Positions 8,655 to 20,645 of a stretch of DNA of 64,000 nucleotides are shown here, in pieces. The first letter of the stretch is position 1, and every line of letters starts with the position of its first letter. Made by a program: the position numbers and the translations under genes. The DNA is from Heterohyrax brucei (Eukaryota; Chordata; Mammalia; Hyracoidea; Procaviidae): the NCBI GenBank assembly GCA_028571685.1, contig CM053148.1, forward strand, positions 89,612,001 through 89,676,000, written 5' to 3'. The notes below the pieces were generated by a model. It saw only the letters and a list, made by a program, of their open reading frames with translations, had not been told where the DNA came from and did not search any database.

Positions 8655-9850
8655 TTCTTATGATTGAGTGAAAATGTACATTCCCATATAAATTTGCATG
8701 CCCACCTATATACAGCTCCCACTGCTCTTCCTGCCCAGTGACAGCGCATCCTTCCTCTCCACTCCATACATGTTTTATCCTCCCAACAATCTCCTATCCC
8801 CTCCTCTCCACCCACTCCACTATCACCAATACAGAGGTCAGAGGGACAACATCCTAAAGATGCTCAGAACCACAAAGTGCACACATGATATGGTCACTCT
8901 GTGTCAGCAAGTCCAATCCATTTCTGTCCAAAGTGTTGACCTCCATTATGATTTATGGACAGGGGCAGCATCAGGGCCAGAGGCCATGCAACCATGGGAA
9001 CTACGATGCCGTAGACCTTCATCAGTTGTGGTCTTTTAGTGGAGATCTTAGGGTGTACCACTTTTTGTTGCCAATGAGTCTCAACTTTGTGAGCTCCATC
9101 ATGGCTGTCACTAGAGGTAGCCAGTCACCATCCAGTTCTTCTGGTGACAAGCTGATGTAGTCACTTACTCACATGGGTCTGTCTGTCTTCTGGGTTTTCT
9201 TTCCCCAGTGTCCTTTTGTTCCTTGGTGATCATTCGTTCCTGCTGAGTTAGGACCATTTGTTGTACCCTCGGAGGGCAATTTGGCAGCTTTTAAGACCCT
9301 AGACAACACTCACCAATGTGGAGTGCAGAAGGCTGGCTTAGCAACACACTAGTTGTGCTGATTGGCCTCGATTTCCCCTGAGAGCATGGTTCCCTGCCAC
9401 CCAACCCCAGCCACTCTGTCATTGCTATATTGGGTTAAGATTGGAGGAATAATCATGTTATGCTGAAGTCCAGTTAATATTGATCTAATTTCTAATGTGT
9501 GCTATCACAGATTTCACCCAACCAAATTTCTATCAACTATCTAATGTAAACCCTCCCCTCCTCGCCCTCTCTCTCTCCCCACCCTTGCAGCTGTCAAAGA
9601 GTCTTTTCTTCTGTGCATGAGTCTGTTTTTCATTTCTTATCATAGTGGTCTCATACAATAGTTGTCCTTTTGTGGTTGACTACTTTCACTCAGCATAATG
9701 CCCTCCAATTGAAATCGGGTTACGTTTCCTAAAATCATCATTGTTTTTCATCATTGCTTGTGTTCCACTGAATACATATACCATAGTTTATCTATCCATT
9801 CCTCTGTTGTTGGGCATCTGGGTTGATTCCATCTTTCTGCTATTGTGGAC
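8655..9850 (-). other. Long 3'UTR of L1 copy A
   Basis: About 1.2 kb shared, in opposite orientation, with L1 copy C (24.45-25.40 kb). L1 copy B has a much shorter 3'UTR, so at least two L1 3'UTR types are present. The apparent open frames here are not coding. Confidence 0.7.
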
Positions 9851-10146
9851 TGTACTGCAATAAACATTCACGTGCATGTATCCATTGGTGTGAATGGCCT
9901 TGATTCTGTAGGATACATTCCAAGCAGTGAAATTACTGGGTCAAATGGTACATCTGTATCCAGCTTTTTAAAGAAGCACCAAATTGCTTTCCAAAGAGGT
10001 TGTACCATTTTGCAATTCCATCACCAGTGTAGAAGAGTTCACTTTCTCCACAGCCTCTCCAGCATTTGTTGTTTTGCATTTTTTGGATCATGGTCACCCT
10101 TGCTGGGGTGAGATGGTATCTCGTTGTAGTTTCGATGTGAGTTTTT

Positions 10147-10527
10147 TTAATAGTAATGATCATGAGCATGTCTGCATGTGTTTTTTGGCTGCCTGACTTT
10201 TTCATTCTCTTCCTTTGTGATGGGTTTATTCAGTTGCTCTGCTTCACCGTATGATAATTTGGGTAGGTGACATGAATCAAGGAATTTGTCCATTTCCTCT
10301 AGGTTTTCCAGTGTATTAGAGTACAGACTTCCATAGTATTCTGTTATGATATTTTTTTTTATTTCTGTTGGATCTGTTACGGCAACTCCACTCTCATTTC
10401 TAATTTGGGTTATTCGTTTCCTTTCCTGTTTTTCTTTAGTAAGTTTAGCCAATGGTTTGACAATTTTACTGATGAAAAAGCCAGCTTTGGTCTTTTCAAT
10501 TTTTTCATTTGTTCTTGTATTCTCCAA
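10147..10527 (-). pseudogene. L1 copy A ORF2 fragment ending at the deletion
   Basis: This segment translates as the ORF2p region between endonuclease and reverse transcriptase: 'ITEYYGSLYSNTLENLEEMD', then 'LNKPITKEE'. It would normally lead into the SPGPDG segment and fingers of the RT. Instead, at 10195, it jumps to sequence homologous to the far C-terminal part of ORF2, so the open frame ends in out-of-context residues. The joined bases share only a very short match, consistent with a simple deletion. No RT activity is possible. Confidence 0.8.
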
Positions 10528-11953
10528 TTCATTTAGTTCTGCTGTAGTCTTTAGGATCTGTTTTCTTCCGGTGACTGAGGGGTCCTTCTGTTGTTCTCCC
10601 TCTACTTGCTCAAGCTGTAGGGTTACTTCTTTGGTTTGATTTCTTTCTTCCTAATAGATGTGTGAATTTATGGAGCTAAACTGGCCTCTGAGCACTGCTT
10701 TGACTGTACCCTGTAGGTTCTGACAGGAACTGTTTTTGTTCTCACTGGAATCCATAACATTCTTCATTTCATTCTTGATTTCTTCTATAACCCATGGGTT
10801 TTTCAGCAAGATGTTTGTTCAGTTTCTGTGAGGTCCACTTTCTATCTATGTTTTTTCTGTTCTTGATTTTGACTTTTATGGCTTTATAATCTGAGAAGAT
10901 ACTTTGCAATAATTCAATGGCATGGATTTTGTTGAAGATTGCTTTATGTTATAACACATTGTCTATTCAAGAGAATGTTCCATGTTCACTGGAGAAGAAG
11001 GTACAGTTTTCCTCTGATGGAGAGAAAGTTCTGTATATGTTGATGAGGTCTAGTTGGTTAATTGTGTAAGCAAGGTCTTCTGTGTCTTTACTGAGCTTTT
11101 TTTCAAGATGATCTGTGAAACATTGAGAGTGGAGCGTTGAAGTCTCCTACTATTATTATGGAGTGATTTATCTCATTTTTTAGTATAGTCAGTGTTTCTT
11201 CAATGTATTTAGGTTCTCTAATATTAGGTGCATAAATATCTAATATTGTTAAGTCATGCTCATGTACTGATGGATGGGTCATGTGTTTTGGTCCAGGATG
11301 TCACTCGATGTATCTTTATTGCAGCATTCAGTCCATTCACATTCAATGTAATTATTGATAGGTGTGTGTTCAGTGCTGCCATTGTGATATATTTATTTCT
11401 TCATCAAGTTTTCTCTGTTCTTATTAATCTGTTCTGGGACATTCTTCTTTGTTGTTTGATTTTTCACCTCTTTCAGGATTGATTTTGTGATTGTTGAGAC
11501 TCCTGTATTATGTTTCTTGATTTGATATGTTGCATCTTTGTTGTGCTTTACAGGTGTCCCTATGATCCCACTTGATAAACTATGTATAAACCCAATTTTA
11601 ATTGCTACAACTCTTGTCATCTTCCTCTCCATCTGGAAAGATTATAACGACCATAGTAGATCCCTCTTTTTTAATATGATGACATCACAGTTTTCGTGAT
11701 ATGATCCCTGGATCACTTCTTTCAATATTACAGGTTTGATTGAGTTTGAAGCATTCCCTAACTGAGTAGGTTTCTGGATGATGTGTCTTGTATTTGCTTC
11801 TAAAATATAAAGTTAGTGGTTTTGTTCTTCTAATCCAAGAGATTCTTTCAGTATTTCTTGTAGCTTTGGTTTGGTTTATATAAAGCCTCTGAGTTTCTGT
11901 TTTTCTGAGAATGTCTTGATTTCATTTTTGTATTTGAAAGATAGTTTTGCAAG

Positions 11954-12538
11954 CTATATAATTCTTGGTTGAACGTTCATCTCCTTCAAGGCTTTGAATG
12001 TGTCATGCCACTGTCTCTGTGCCAGCACTATTTCTGCTGAGAAATCAAATAAAAGCCTACAGGTCTTCCCTCTGAATGTTAGCTTTGCTTTGAGTTTTAG
12101 TGCCTTTAGGAGTTTCTGTTTCATTTTTTTAAGCTTGATTATAGTAAGTCTTGGATTCTTTCTTTTGAGATCTATATTTAGTGGCATTTGATATGTATCT
12201 TGGATATGTATATTCTCTTCTTTCATAATTTTTGGGATGTTTTCTGTCAGTAGCTCAGCAGCAATACCTGCTGTGTTCTCCAGTGTCTTGTCCTGTTTGG
12301 GAACTCCAGTTAATAATTGACTAGTCCTCTTCATAGAGTCCCACATGTTTCTTAATGCTTTTTCTTGTTCCTTTTTTTCTGATTTCTCCTCACAGATGCT
12401 AGAGCCAGTAGCTCTGTCTTCCAGGTCAGAGATTCTTTTTTCTATTTGTTCCATTCTGTTTTCTTGACTTTGCATTGAAGTTTCTATGTCTTTGATTTTG
12501 TTCTTGATTTGTTGGATTTCAGAGTACTGGTGTTCCAT
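11954..12538 (-). pseudogene. L1 copy A ORF1p-derived frame (194 aa)
   Basis: RNA-binding chaperone of L1, partial. From the N-terminus: end of the coiled coil (RMEQIEKRISDLEDRA), then the RRM-like domain (LRNMWDSMKRTSQLLTGVP), then the C-terminal domain with FSAEIVLAQRQWHDTFKALK. The ATG at 12538 is internal to the ancestral ORF1. An in-frame TAA lies about eight codons further 5', so the N-terminal coiled coil is cut off. The C-terminal motif REWHDIFKVLKE-like is recognisable although diverged. Confidence 0.8.
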
Positions 12539-12559
12539 CAGATCAAACAGCTTGCTTTA

Positions 12560-13560
12560 TTTTTCATTTTGATCTGTGGCATTTTGTATAAGGTCTAGAA
12601 ATGCTCTCTATAATCCTTTTGTTTTCACCTTCCAATAGTTTCAGAAAAGTTTCTTTGTCTGGAAAATTCTTCGTCTCTTTTGGGGGACTTCTGAAGCCAC
12701 GGGTCATTTGTTATACTTTTATCCAGAGTTTCTTGCCCTTGGGGGATCTATGAGTCAATAAAAGCTGGGAAAGATGTTGTGAGAACAGACTGCAGTTGTT
12801 TCTCTAGGCCGTCTTACAATGAAGAGTAAAAGCTATTTGACAACTTCCAAAGTCAGACAGGTTTTCAGGTGTATGGGTCCCTTTTCCCAGCTGGCAAAGT
12901 AAGTACCTCTATACCCAACCCCAGAGTTATAAACTAGTTCAAAATACAGAAAGGATACTGCCCTGCTGGCCTCTGCAGCCAGACCCCAGCCGTAGGTGAC
13001 ATTGTGCAGAATACTGCTTTTCTGCCAGGAAAGTATTCGCCTCTGGGCAGGCATTGCTTACCAGTCTAGGAGTTAGGTCCAGCTGAGGTCTCCTTATGGC
13101 TACATCTGCCTCCTGGTGGAACATGATGGCATCCCAAACAAGCTCCCTGCCTGCCTCTGTAAAGGCTACTCAGTGGTGGAGGTGGAAAGAGACCAAATGT
13201 GCCAAGATGCAGAGTCCAAATCTGGGCTTTCAAAATGTGGCCGTTTTGTTCATCGATCCCACCAGCTGTGCATCTGAGTTTAGCTGCTAGTCAAGTCCCA
13301 GCTCTACTTGCCAGCTATGACAGAGGAAAAAAAAGTTAAAATGGAGTTATCTTCTATCCATGAAAGCCAGCACTCACCTAGAGTGGGTGATGGCAAAAGA
13401 CAGGTTTTCCATTTAGTGACATGAAAAGTCCAAATTAATAGTCCTATGTCTAGGGCTCACTGGGTGTCCAGTAGACTACACTTAATTATCAAGTCATTTC
13501 TTGGCTTCTAGAGGTATTTAAGGAGATGTGTGTTTAGTCTGCCATCATGACTCCGCCTCT
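12560..13560 (-). other. L1 copy A 5'UTR (decayed internal promoter)
   Basis: About 1 kb of GC-richer sequence between ORF1 and the 5' terminus. It is the place of an L1 antisense/sense promoter. No intact coding frame. Confidence 0.6.
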
Positions 13561-13580
13561 CTGCACAGATTTTTTTAAAA

Positions 13581-14116
13581 CTTTAATTAGTACAGCAGTC
13601 ATTTTGAAGTAATGAGTAGCACTGTACAATACACAGTTTGTGCCTGAGAAATTACATTTTCCAGCAAAATAGGATTCTTATCTCATTCTACTAGATTCAA
13701 GCTGTGTCAAGGTATTTTCAATTACATTTTATTTGTTTTCTACTTACTATGGACAAGAGTGATATAAGACGTCTATTGGCAGTTCCACAGTTCTTAAAGG
13801 CACACGCCTACCATCGTTTGCTCCTACAGCTCAACACTGATTCATGGTTGCCTGCCATTCTCATCCTCTCAAACTTTCTTTCTGGGAAGAAGATAACAGG
13901 GGCTTACTTTTAAATGACGAGCCATGACAGTGCTCTGCCCGAGTCATTACATACCTACCTGCAGACGAGAAAGAGGTAGATGGTAAGATTCTGCTTTGAA
14001 CTCTTGCAAGGAGATCCACATGTTAATGGTTTTGGCAGCACTCCATCTTACAATTTCATGATCACAAGGACAGCGTGTAAGGCATTTTATTACACTTTTC
14101 TACATGCATAATAATA
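13581..14116. other. No recognised feature
   Basis: Unique-looking DNA between the L1 target-site duplication and the next SINE. Confidence 0.4.
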
Positions 14117-14322
14117 AGTCCTAGTAGCACAGGGGTTAAGCACTAGGTTGTTAACCAAAAAAAGGGTCTGCAGTTCCAACCCATCAGCTGCTCAACAGGA
14201 GAGAAATGTGACAATCAGCTTCCCTCAGGATTTCCTAAAGCAATTCTATGGGGATGTTCTACTGTCCTCTACAGAGTCATTATGAGTTGGGATTGACTCT
14301 ACAGCCCTGGTTTTGTTTTTTG
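14117..14322 (+). mobile_element. AfroSINE
   Basis: The head (A box around 'TAGCACAGGGGTTAAG', B box 'GTTCCAACCC'), body and tail ('GAGTTGGGATTGACTC') are complete. The middle segment of the long subtype is present. Confidence 0.85.
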
Positions 14323-15256
14323 ATATACACATTATACTTGGAGAATTACCTTCTCGTGTTTTATAATCATTTACTTATAAGTCCTTGGCAAGTAACTGTA
14401 TTAAAAAGGTGCACAATCTCCTTACACGCTTTATTTGGTTTTCAGTGAAAAAAATGATTGGATAAATACCTTTTTAAAATTTTGTGTTGATATTTTTACT
14501 GTATGGTAAAATGGGTGATATCAGCACTGCCAGCATTTTCTTTTTCTTCCCTGGTATAGCAGGCAAAAGCACTATTATTTCATTCTCAAAATTATGCTGT
14601 ATTTGTTCCCAGTATGTGGTTTTCAGAACATTTGTCCCCGTCTTAGGTCTCCTGAAAATAAATATTAAATACATACAGATTTATTTCTTGGCTGTATTTT
14701 CAATAGTGGTTATATTTATTGAAGCAGAACTTTCATTTAAATTTTCAAGTTACAACACATACTGAATGGCTAGAATGTACAATGTCCTAAATTGTGCTAA
14801 ATGCTGGAAGTTTGGTTTCAGCACTTGTTTATGATTTGTTACGTAATTTATTTAGAACAACAAATTAATGCCTAAAATAATCTTAATTTCCTTGGCATGT
14901 GTCTTTTTCTCCTTCTTTTGGAATTAGCAGTCTGTCTGCAGTGTTTTCTGTAGTATCAAATAATGAGAGAATATTTCAGAATAAACAGTTCAAGGTAAGG
15001 AGCAATACAGTAAAGTTGAACTCTATGTGTCTATTATATTGTGGTATATTCTGCTATGAGTTTGAATTCATGCTTATAGAGGACTTAAGGAATATAAAAA
15101 GCACATAAATATTTTCTTATTGCTAGTTATAAATAAATTCTAAAGAATATTAACACTTTTATCTGTACATACATATACAAATACTGCTACTCCAAAAAAA
15201 TCTGAAGACACTGTTATAGCTTTTCCCATGGTTAAATGAAAACAGTGTTTGCGAAA
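14323..15256. other. No recognised feature
   Basis: AT-rich DNA with no named repeat. Short open frames have no recognisable domain. Confidence 0.4.
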
Positions 15257-15425
15257 CGAGCCCTAGTGACTCAATGGTTAAGAGTCCAGCTGCTAACTAA
15301 AATGTCGACAGTTTGAATCCGTCACCCTCTCCTTGGAAACTCTAAGGGACAGTTCTATTCTGTCCTATAGGGTTGCTATGCACAGGAATCGATTCAATGG
15401 TAAGGGATTTGTTTTTTGATTTTAA
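15257..15425 (+). mobile_element. AfroSINE, first of a three-copy cluster
   Basis: The head 'GAGCCCTAGTGACTCAATGG' through the tail 'CGATTCAATGG' is complete. It has the short subtype body 'CTCCTTGGAAACTCT'. Confidence 0.85.
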
Positions 15426-15433
15426 TACCTTAA

Positions 15434-15640
15434 AAGAGCCCTAGTGGAGCAGTGGTTAAGTACTTGTTTGCAAACCAAAAACTTGGTGGTTTGAACTCAT
15501 CAGTTGCTCCATATGGTAAAGCAGCCATAGTCTACTTCTATAAAGATTTAAAGCCTTGGTGACACTTTGGGGAAGATCTGCTCTGTTATATAGAGTTGCC
15601 ATGAGTCAGAATCCATTGACAGATACAATTCCTCTCTATA
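15434..15640 (+). mobile_element. AfroSINE, second of cluster
   Basis: It repeats the head 'GAGCCCTAGTGGAGCAGTGG' ten bases after the previous copy ends, and has the long subtype middle. Confidence 0.85.
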
Positions 15641-15659
15641 GGACTTCTGTTTTGTCAAA

Positions 15660-15828
15660 AAACCAAACAAAAAAACATTGCCACTGAATCAATTCCAACT
15701 CATAATGACCCTGCAAAACAAAGAAGAACAGCCCCATTGAGTTTCCAAGAAGAACCTGCTGGATTTGAACTGCTGACCTTTTAGTTAGTAGTGGTAGCTC
15801 TTAATCAGTGTGCCATCAGAGCCTCCAA
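15660..15828 (-). mobile_element. AfroSINE, third of cluster, inverted
   Basis: Opposite orientation to the two preceding copies. Tail at 15.68 kb ('TGAATCAATTCCAACTCA'), head at 15.82 kb. Confidence 0.85.
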
Positions 15829-16339
15829 TCTTGGCACCGTTAAAGCTGTCAGTCCCCTCCTTCGTTTTGGGACAAGTATTTTGTATTACCATATGCAGCT
15901 TCTTTATTGCTCACGATCTTACATATAACAGAGAAAAATCAATCTCTTCTTTAAATGTCTAAAATTTGGTGTTGAAGAAGTTTTCTGACTTACAGAAGCA
16001 GGTTGAATATAGAATGTTTCTATTGCTTCTGTTACATAATGATTTAAATAGCTACTTTACAACTTTATGTAACACACGAATGGCATATTTTTGCAATGTA
16101 AACATCCTTGGCAACATCATTAGCTAGACATCTGCTGTCTTTAGAGTTAGACTGGTTTTAGATGGTAATACGCAAAGGAGATTGTGCTTTAGGGCTCAGT
16201 GTTTCCACTAGTCACATCACTAATTTGTAGGATATTTTTCTGTTGATTATCAATGATCCCTATAAAAAATATTTCATGTTTTTATTACAAGGTTAAAAAC
16301 CACGGTTACTATGATTTATTATTGTCGTCTTGTAATTTA
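15829..16339. other. No recognised feature
   Basis: Unique-looking AT-rich DNA. Confidence 0.4.
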
Positions 16340-17117
16340 TTTTAGTTTGGTTGTTGTTGTTGAGGATATATACACAGCAAAAAGTATGCACTGATTCACA
16401 TTTCTACATACAACTAGGATGAGTTCATGAACTCGTCCTAGAAAATGCTACATACCTCGCTGAGTATCACTACAGTCACCTTCTAGATACTCCCCTTGGG
16501 AAGCCGTGCAGTATGCCAGTGCCTAATCAACCCTTCAAGTCAATTTTGGAACTCTTTTTATGGAATACCCACTAGGGCTCTCATTGTGTTACTCTCGATG
16601 TCCTGAGTATCATCAGAATGTCTTCCTTTCAAACACAAGTCACTGGGGGCCAGATCAAGTGAGTAGGGAGGGTGTTCCCATACAGTTATTTCTTACCGGC
16701 TATGAACTCCCTCACAGACAACTATACAATGAAGTTTCTGAACCTGTCACTGTGCCACTGTGTGCAATGGCCATTCCATAAAAAGTCCCACAATTGCTTT
16801 TAAGGGTTGACTAGAATAGCTTCCTAAGGGTAACACTTTGAAGGTGACAGCTGTGATATTCAGCAGTGAGGTGTGTGCACTTAATGCAATTACACTTCCG
16901 GACTTGAATTTCTTACACAAATAATGACATTGATTACATCCTTTGAGTTATGCAGCCATCATCACCATCCCTTTCTGAGTTGTTCCTTCCCCTGTTAATG
17001 TAAGGTCACCACCTACTAATGTTCCTATTTCATCCTATCTGTTAATACATGGTCACTACCCACTAAGGTTCCTATCTAATCTTGCCAGTTGCTGCTTCAA
17101 TTTGAACCCATATAGCT
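16340..17117 (-). mobile_element. Old L1 3'UTR split by a mariner remnant
   Basis: The flanks 16340-16413 (TTGTTGTTG, then 'ATATATACACAGCAAAAAG') and 16913-17117 ('GACATTGATTACATCC', 'GGTTCCTATCTAATC') read as one sequence once the mariner element between them is removed. A similar stretch lies at 31.02-31.13 kb. The assignment to L1 3'UTR is from memory of mammalian L1 tails. Confidence 0.5.
16414..16912 (-). mobile_element. Tc1/mariner-type DNA transposon remnant
   Basis: The terminal sequence after the palindrome ('GCTACATACCTCGCTGAGTA') recurs, inverted, at the other end ('TTCAGCAGTGAGGTGTG'). The same ends flank the elements at 29.7-30.6 and 38.3 kb. The minus strand decodes a degraded mariner transposase C-terminus. 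A near-perfect 28 bp palindrome marks the left edge (16414-16441). Confidence 0.75.
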
Positions 17118-17576
17118 AGGTATTCAATTGAGATAGTTCAGCAAACAATGCATGCTCGAAGTGCTCACTCTTCTACGCCAAGGAATTTGGAGGACAGCTA
17201 CTTGGCCAATTGACTGGGAAAGATTCATATTTGTACCGGTTCCCAAGAAATGCAGACTGTGGAAATTACAATCCAACAGAATGTAGAAATTACTGAGCAA
17301 AATCATTAATATAACATTCCAGTAAAATTTTTTCAGATCATTCAAAAGCAGCTGCAACAGTACATTGAAAAGGAACTACTGGAAATTCAAACTGGATTCA
17401 GAGGAGGACGTGGAATTAGGGATATCACTGTTGATGCCAGATGCATCTTGGCTGAAAGCAGAGAATACCAGAAAGATGTTTACCTGTGTTTCATTGACTG
17501 TGCAAAGGCATTTGACTCTGTAGTTCACAACAAATTGTGGATAACATTGCGAAGAATGAGAATTCCAGAATGCTTT
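17118..17576 (+). pseudogene. RTE LINE, reverse transcriptase part, upstream of the L1 insertion
   Basis: Homologous to the RT region of the RTE at 58.3-58.7 kb, on the opposite strand. It encodes the fingers/palm start (QLQQYIEKELLEIQTGFRGG-like, then 'YLCFIDCAKAFDSV'). It is 5'-truncated at about 17118. Sequence resumes at 21634 after a 4 kb L1, so this is the left half of a split element. Frames are broken by stops. Confidence 0.8.
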
Positions 17577-18513
17577 TTTTTTTAATTAAATAAAAAAAAT
17601 GAAAGTGTACATACTCTGTGCTTACAATATTGGGTTAAGAGAGGAGGCGTACACAAGTTATGTCGACGTCTCATTAATATTGATCTTATAATGTGAATTG
17701 TCACCAATTTAACCCTACCAAATTTCTAATAATTAACTAATCTAAACCCTCACCCCTTGCCTTCCCACCCTCCCATCTTCCCCACCCTTGTAGCCGTCAA
17801 AGAGTCTTTTCTATTATGTATGAGTATGGTTTTAAGTTTTTATCTTCGGGGTCTCATATAATAATTGTCCTTCTGTCACTGACTGATTTCACTCAATATA
17901 ATGTCCTCCAGTTGAGACCAAACTGAGAGATGTTTCCTGCTATCATCGTTGTTCTTTATCAGTATATAGTACTCCATGGAGTATATATACCAAAGTTTAC
18001 CTATCCACTCTTCTGTTGTTGGGCATTTGGGTTGATTCCAACTTTTTGCTATTGTGGACTGCGCTGCAATGAATATTCATGTGCATGTAGCAGTCAGTGT
18101 GAATGGCCTTGAATTTGTAGGATATATTCCAAGCAGAGGAATAACTGGGTCAAATGGTATATCTATATCCATTATTTTAAGCTAATGCCAAATTGCTTTC
18201 CAAAGAGGTTGCACCATTCTGCAATCCCACCAACAGTGAAGGAGAGTTCCAATCTCTCCACAGCCCCTCCAACAGTTATCGTTTTGCATTTTTTGGATCA
18301 TGGCCAATCTCACTGGGGTGAGGTGGTATCTCACTGTCATTTTGATTTGAACTTCTTTGATAATTAATGATCGTGAACATGTCTACATGTGTTTTTTGGC
18401 TGCCTGGATCTCCTCTCTAGAGAAGTGTCTGTCCATCTTCTTTGCCCATTGCTTAATTGGATGATTTGTCTCTTTCTTATTGATATTTTGTAGAACCTTG
18501 TAGATCATGGAGA

Positions 18514-20475
18514 TCAGGCGGTGGTCTGACATAGAGTTGCCAAATATTTTTTACCATTCTGTAGGTGGTCTTTAATTCTTTTGAGGAAGTCTTTGGATGA
18601 GCAGAAGTGTTTGATTCTTATTAATTCCCATTTATCTATTTTCTCTTCTGATGAATGTGTTTTGTTTGTCAGATTTTGAAGTCTGTCTATATTGCATATT
18701 AAAACATCCATTGTTGACCCTGTCTTATCTTGGATGAGCTTTATTGTTTTAGCTTTTATATTCAGGTCTTTTATCCGATTTGAGTTGATTTTTGCATAAG
18801 GTGTGAGATATGGGTCTTGTTTCCATTTTTTGCAGATGGATATCCAATTATGCCAGCACCATTTGTTAAAGAGACTGTTCTTACCCCAGTTCAAAAGCTT
18901 AGGACCTTTGTCAAGTATCAGCTGTTCACAAGAGGATGGTGGCATCTCTGGGGTCTCTACTTTGTTCCATTGGTCTATATGTCTCTTTTTGTATCAATAC
19001 CAGGCTGTTTAGACTACTGTGGCAGTGTAATAGTTTTTAAAGTCAGGTAGTGAGAGGCCTCCCAGCAAGTTCTTCTTTTTCAGTAGTGTTTTACTTATTC
19101 GGGGTTTCTTCCCTTTCCAAATAAAGCTGATAATTTGTTTCTCCATCTCATTAAAAAATGTCATTGGAATTTGTATTGAGATTGCATTATATAAGTAGAG
19201 TGCTCTGGGCAAAATAGACATTTTCACAATATTTAGTTTTCCTACCCATGAGCAGGGTAGATTATTCCACTTATGTAAGTCCCTCCTAGTTTCTTGTAGC
19301 AATGTCTTGTAATTTTCTCTGTAAAGATCTCTTATTTCTCTAGTTAGATTTATTCCTAAGTATTTTATCTTCCTCGGGGCTATAGTAAATGGAATTGATT
19401 TGGTGATTTTTTCATTAATAATTTCATTGTTGGTATAAAGGAATCCCACTGATTTAGTTATGTTTATCTTGTATCCCGATACTTAGCTGAATTCTTCCAT
19501 TAGCTCTAATAGTTTACTTATGGATTTCTTTGGATTCTCTGTATAAACAATCATATCATCTGCAAAGAGGGAAATCTTTACTTCTTCAGTGCCAATACAG
19601 ATGCCTTTTATTTCTTTGTCTTGTCTAATTGCTCTGGCTAGAACTTCTAGGACAATGTTGAATAGAAGTGGTGAGAGTGGGCATCCTTGTCTAGTTCCCG
19701 TTCTCAAAGGGAATTCTTTCAGTCTTTCACCATTCAGGATGATGAAAGCAGTTGGCTTTACATAGATGCTATTGATTATATTGAGGAATTTCCCTTTTAT
19801 TCCTATTTTTCTGAGAGTTGTAAGCATGAATGGATGTTGAACTTTGTCAAGTGCCTTTTCTGCATCAATTGACAAAATCAGGTGATTTTTATCTTTTGTG
19901 TTATTAATATGGTTGATTACATTAATTGTTTTTCTGATGTTGAATCAGCCTTGCATCTCTGGAATGAAACCAACTTGATCATGATGAATGATTGTTTTTA
20001 TATGTTGTTGAATTCTATTGGCTAGAATTTTGTTGAAGATTTTTGCATCTAGATTCATCAGTGATATTGGTCTGTAATTTTCTTTTTTTATGGGATCTTT
20101 CCCTGGTTTTGGTATCAGGGTTATACTGGCTTCATAGAAGGAATTTGGAAGTATTTCATCTCTTTCTATAGTGTGAAATAACCTCATTAGTATTGGAGTT
20201 AATTCTTCTCTAAAAGTTTGGTAGAATTCTCCAGTGAAGCCATCTGGACCAGGACTTTATTTGGTAGGTAGATTTTTGATGACTTCCTCAATCTCTTCCT
20301 TTGTGATAGATTTATTAAGTTGATCTATTTCTCCTTGTGATAGTTTTGGTGATTTATATGAATCTAGAAATTTGTCCATTTCCCCCAGGTTTTCAAACGT
20401 GTCAGAGTATAGCTTTCCATAGTATTCTGTTATGATATATTTTATTTCAGATGGGTCTGTTGTAGTATCTCCCAA
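18514..20475 (-). pseudogene. L1 copy B ORF2p: reverse transcriptase and C-terminal part
   Basis: One reading frame runs from 20475 to 18514 with only a few stops. Order: the pre-RT segment 'LNKSITKEEIEEVI', then RT fingers '[18 protein letters not shown]' and '[13 protein letters not shown]', palm '[14 protein letters not shown]' (catalytic Asp; canonical A-F changed to A-L), '[14 protein letters not shown]', and the catalytic FADD box ('LFADDMIVY'). Thumb and linker ('[15 protein letters not shown]') follow, then '[17 protein letters not shown]' and the C-terminal region. The break between the RT palm and thumb is a stop near 19480. Codons are well preserved, so this copy is younger than the L1 at 62 kb, but it is not active. 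Confidence 0.85.
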
Positions 20476-20645
20476 CTCATTTTGTAATCGAGTTATTTGT
20501 ATCTTCTGTTGTTTTTCTTTTGTAAGTTTACCAATGGCTTATCTATTTTGTTGATCTTTTCGAAGAACCAACTCTTGGTTTTGTTAATTTTTTCAATTGT
20601 TTTTCTATTCTCTAATTCATTTAGTTCTGCTCTAATCCTTATAAT

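Larger units (their letters stand above)
8650..13560 (-). mobile_element. L1 LINE with both ends, internally deleted (copy A)
   Basis: Minus-strand L1. The 3'UTR and poly(A) (as T-run) lie near 8650. The C-terminal ORF2 region is at about 9850-10195, the upstream half of ORF2 at 10196-11850, ORF1 at about 11950-12560 and the 5'UTR to 13560. The 5' end reads GAGGCGGAGTCATGATGG, a start shared by many mammalian L1s. A target-site duplication flanks it: CTGCATAGATTTTTTT at 8634 and CTGCACAGATTTTTTT at 13561, with one mismatch and a different T-run length. Against copy B (17.58-21.63 kb) about 1.87 kb of ORF2, including the whole RT core, is missing at 10195. Stops and frame changes interrupt the rest. 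Confidence 0.88.
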
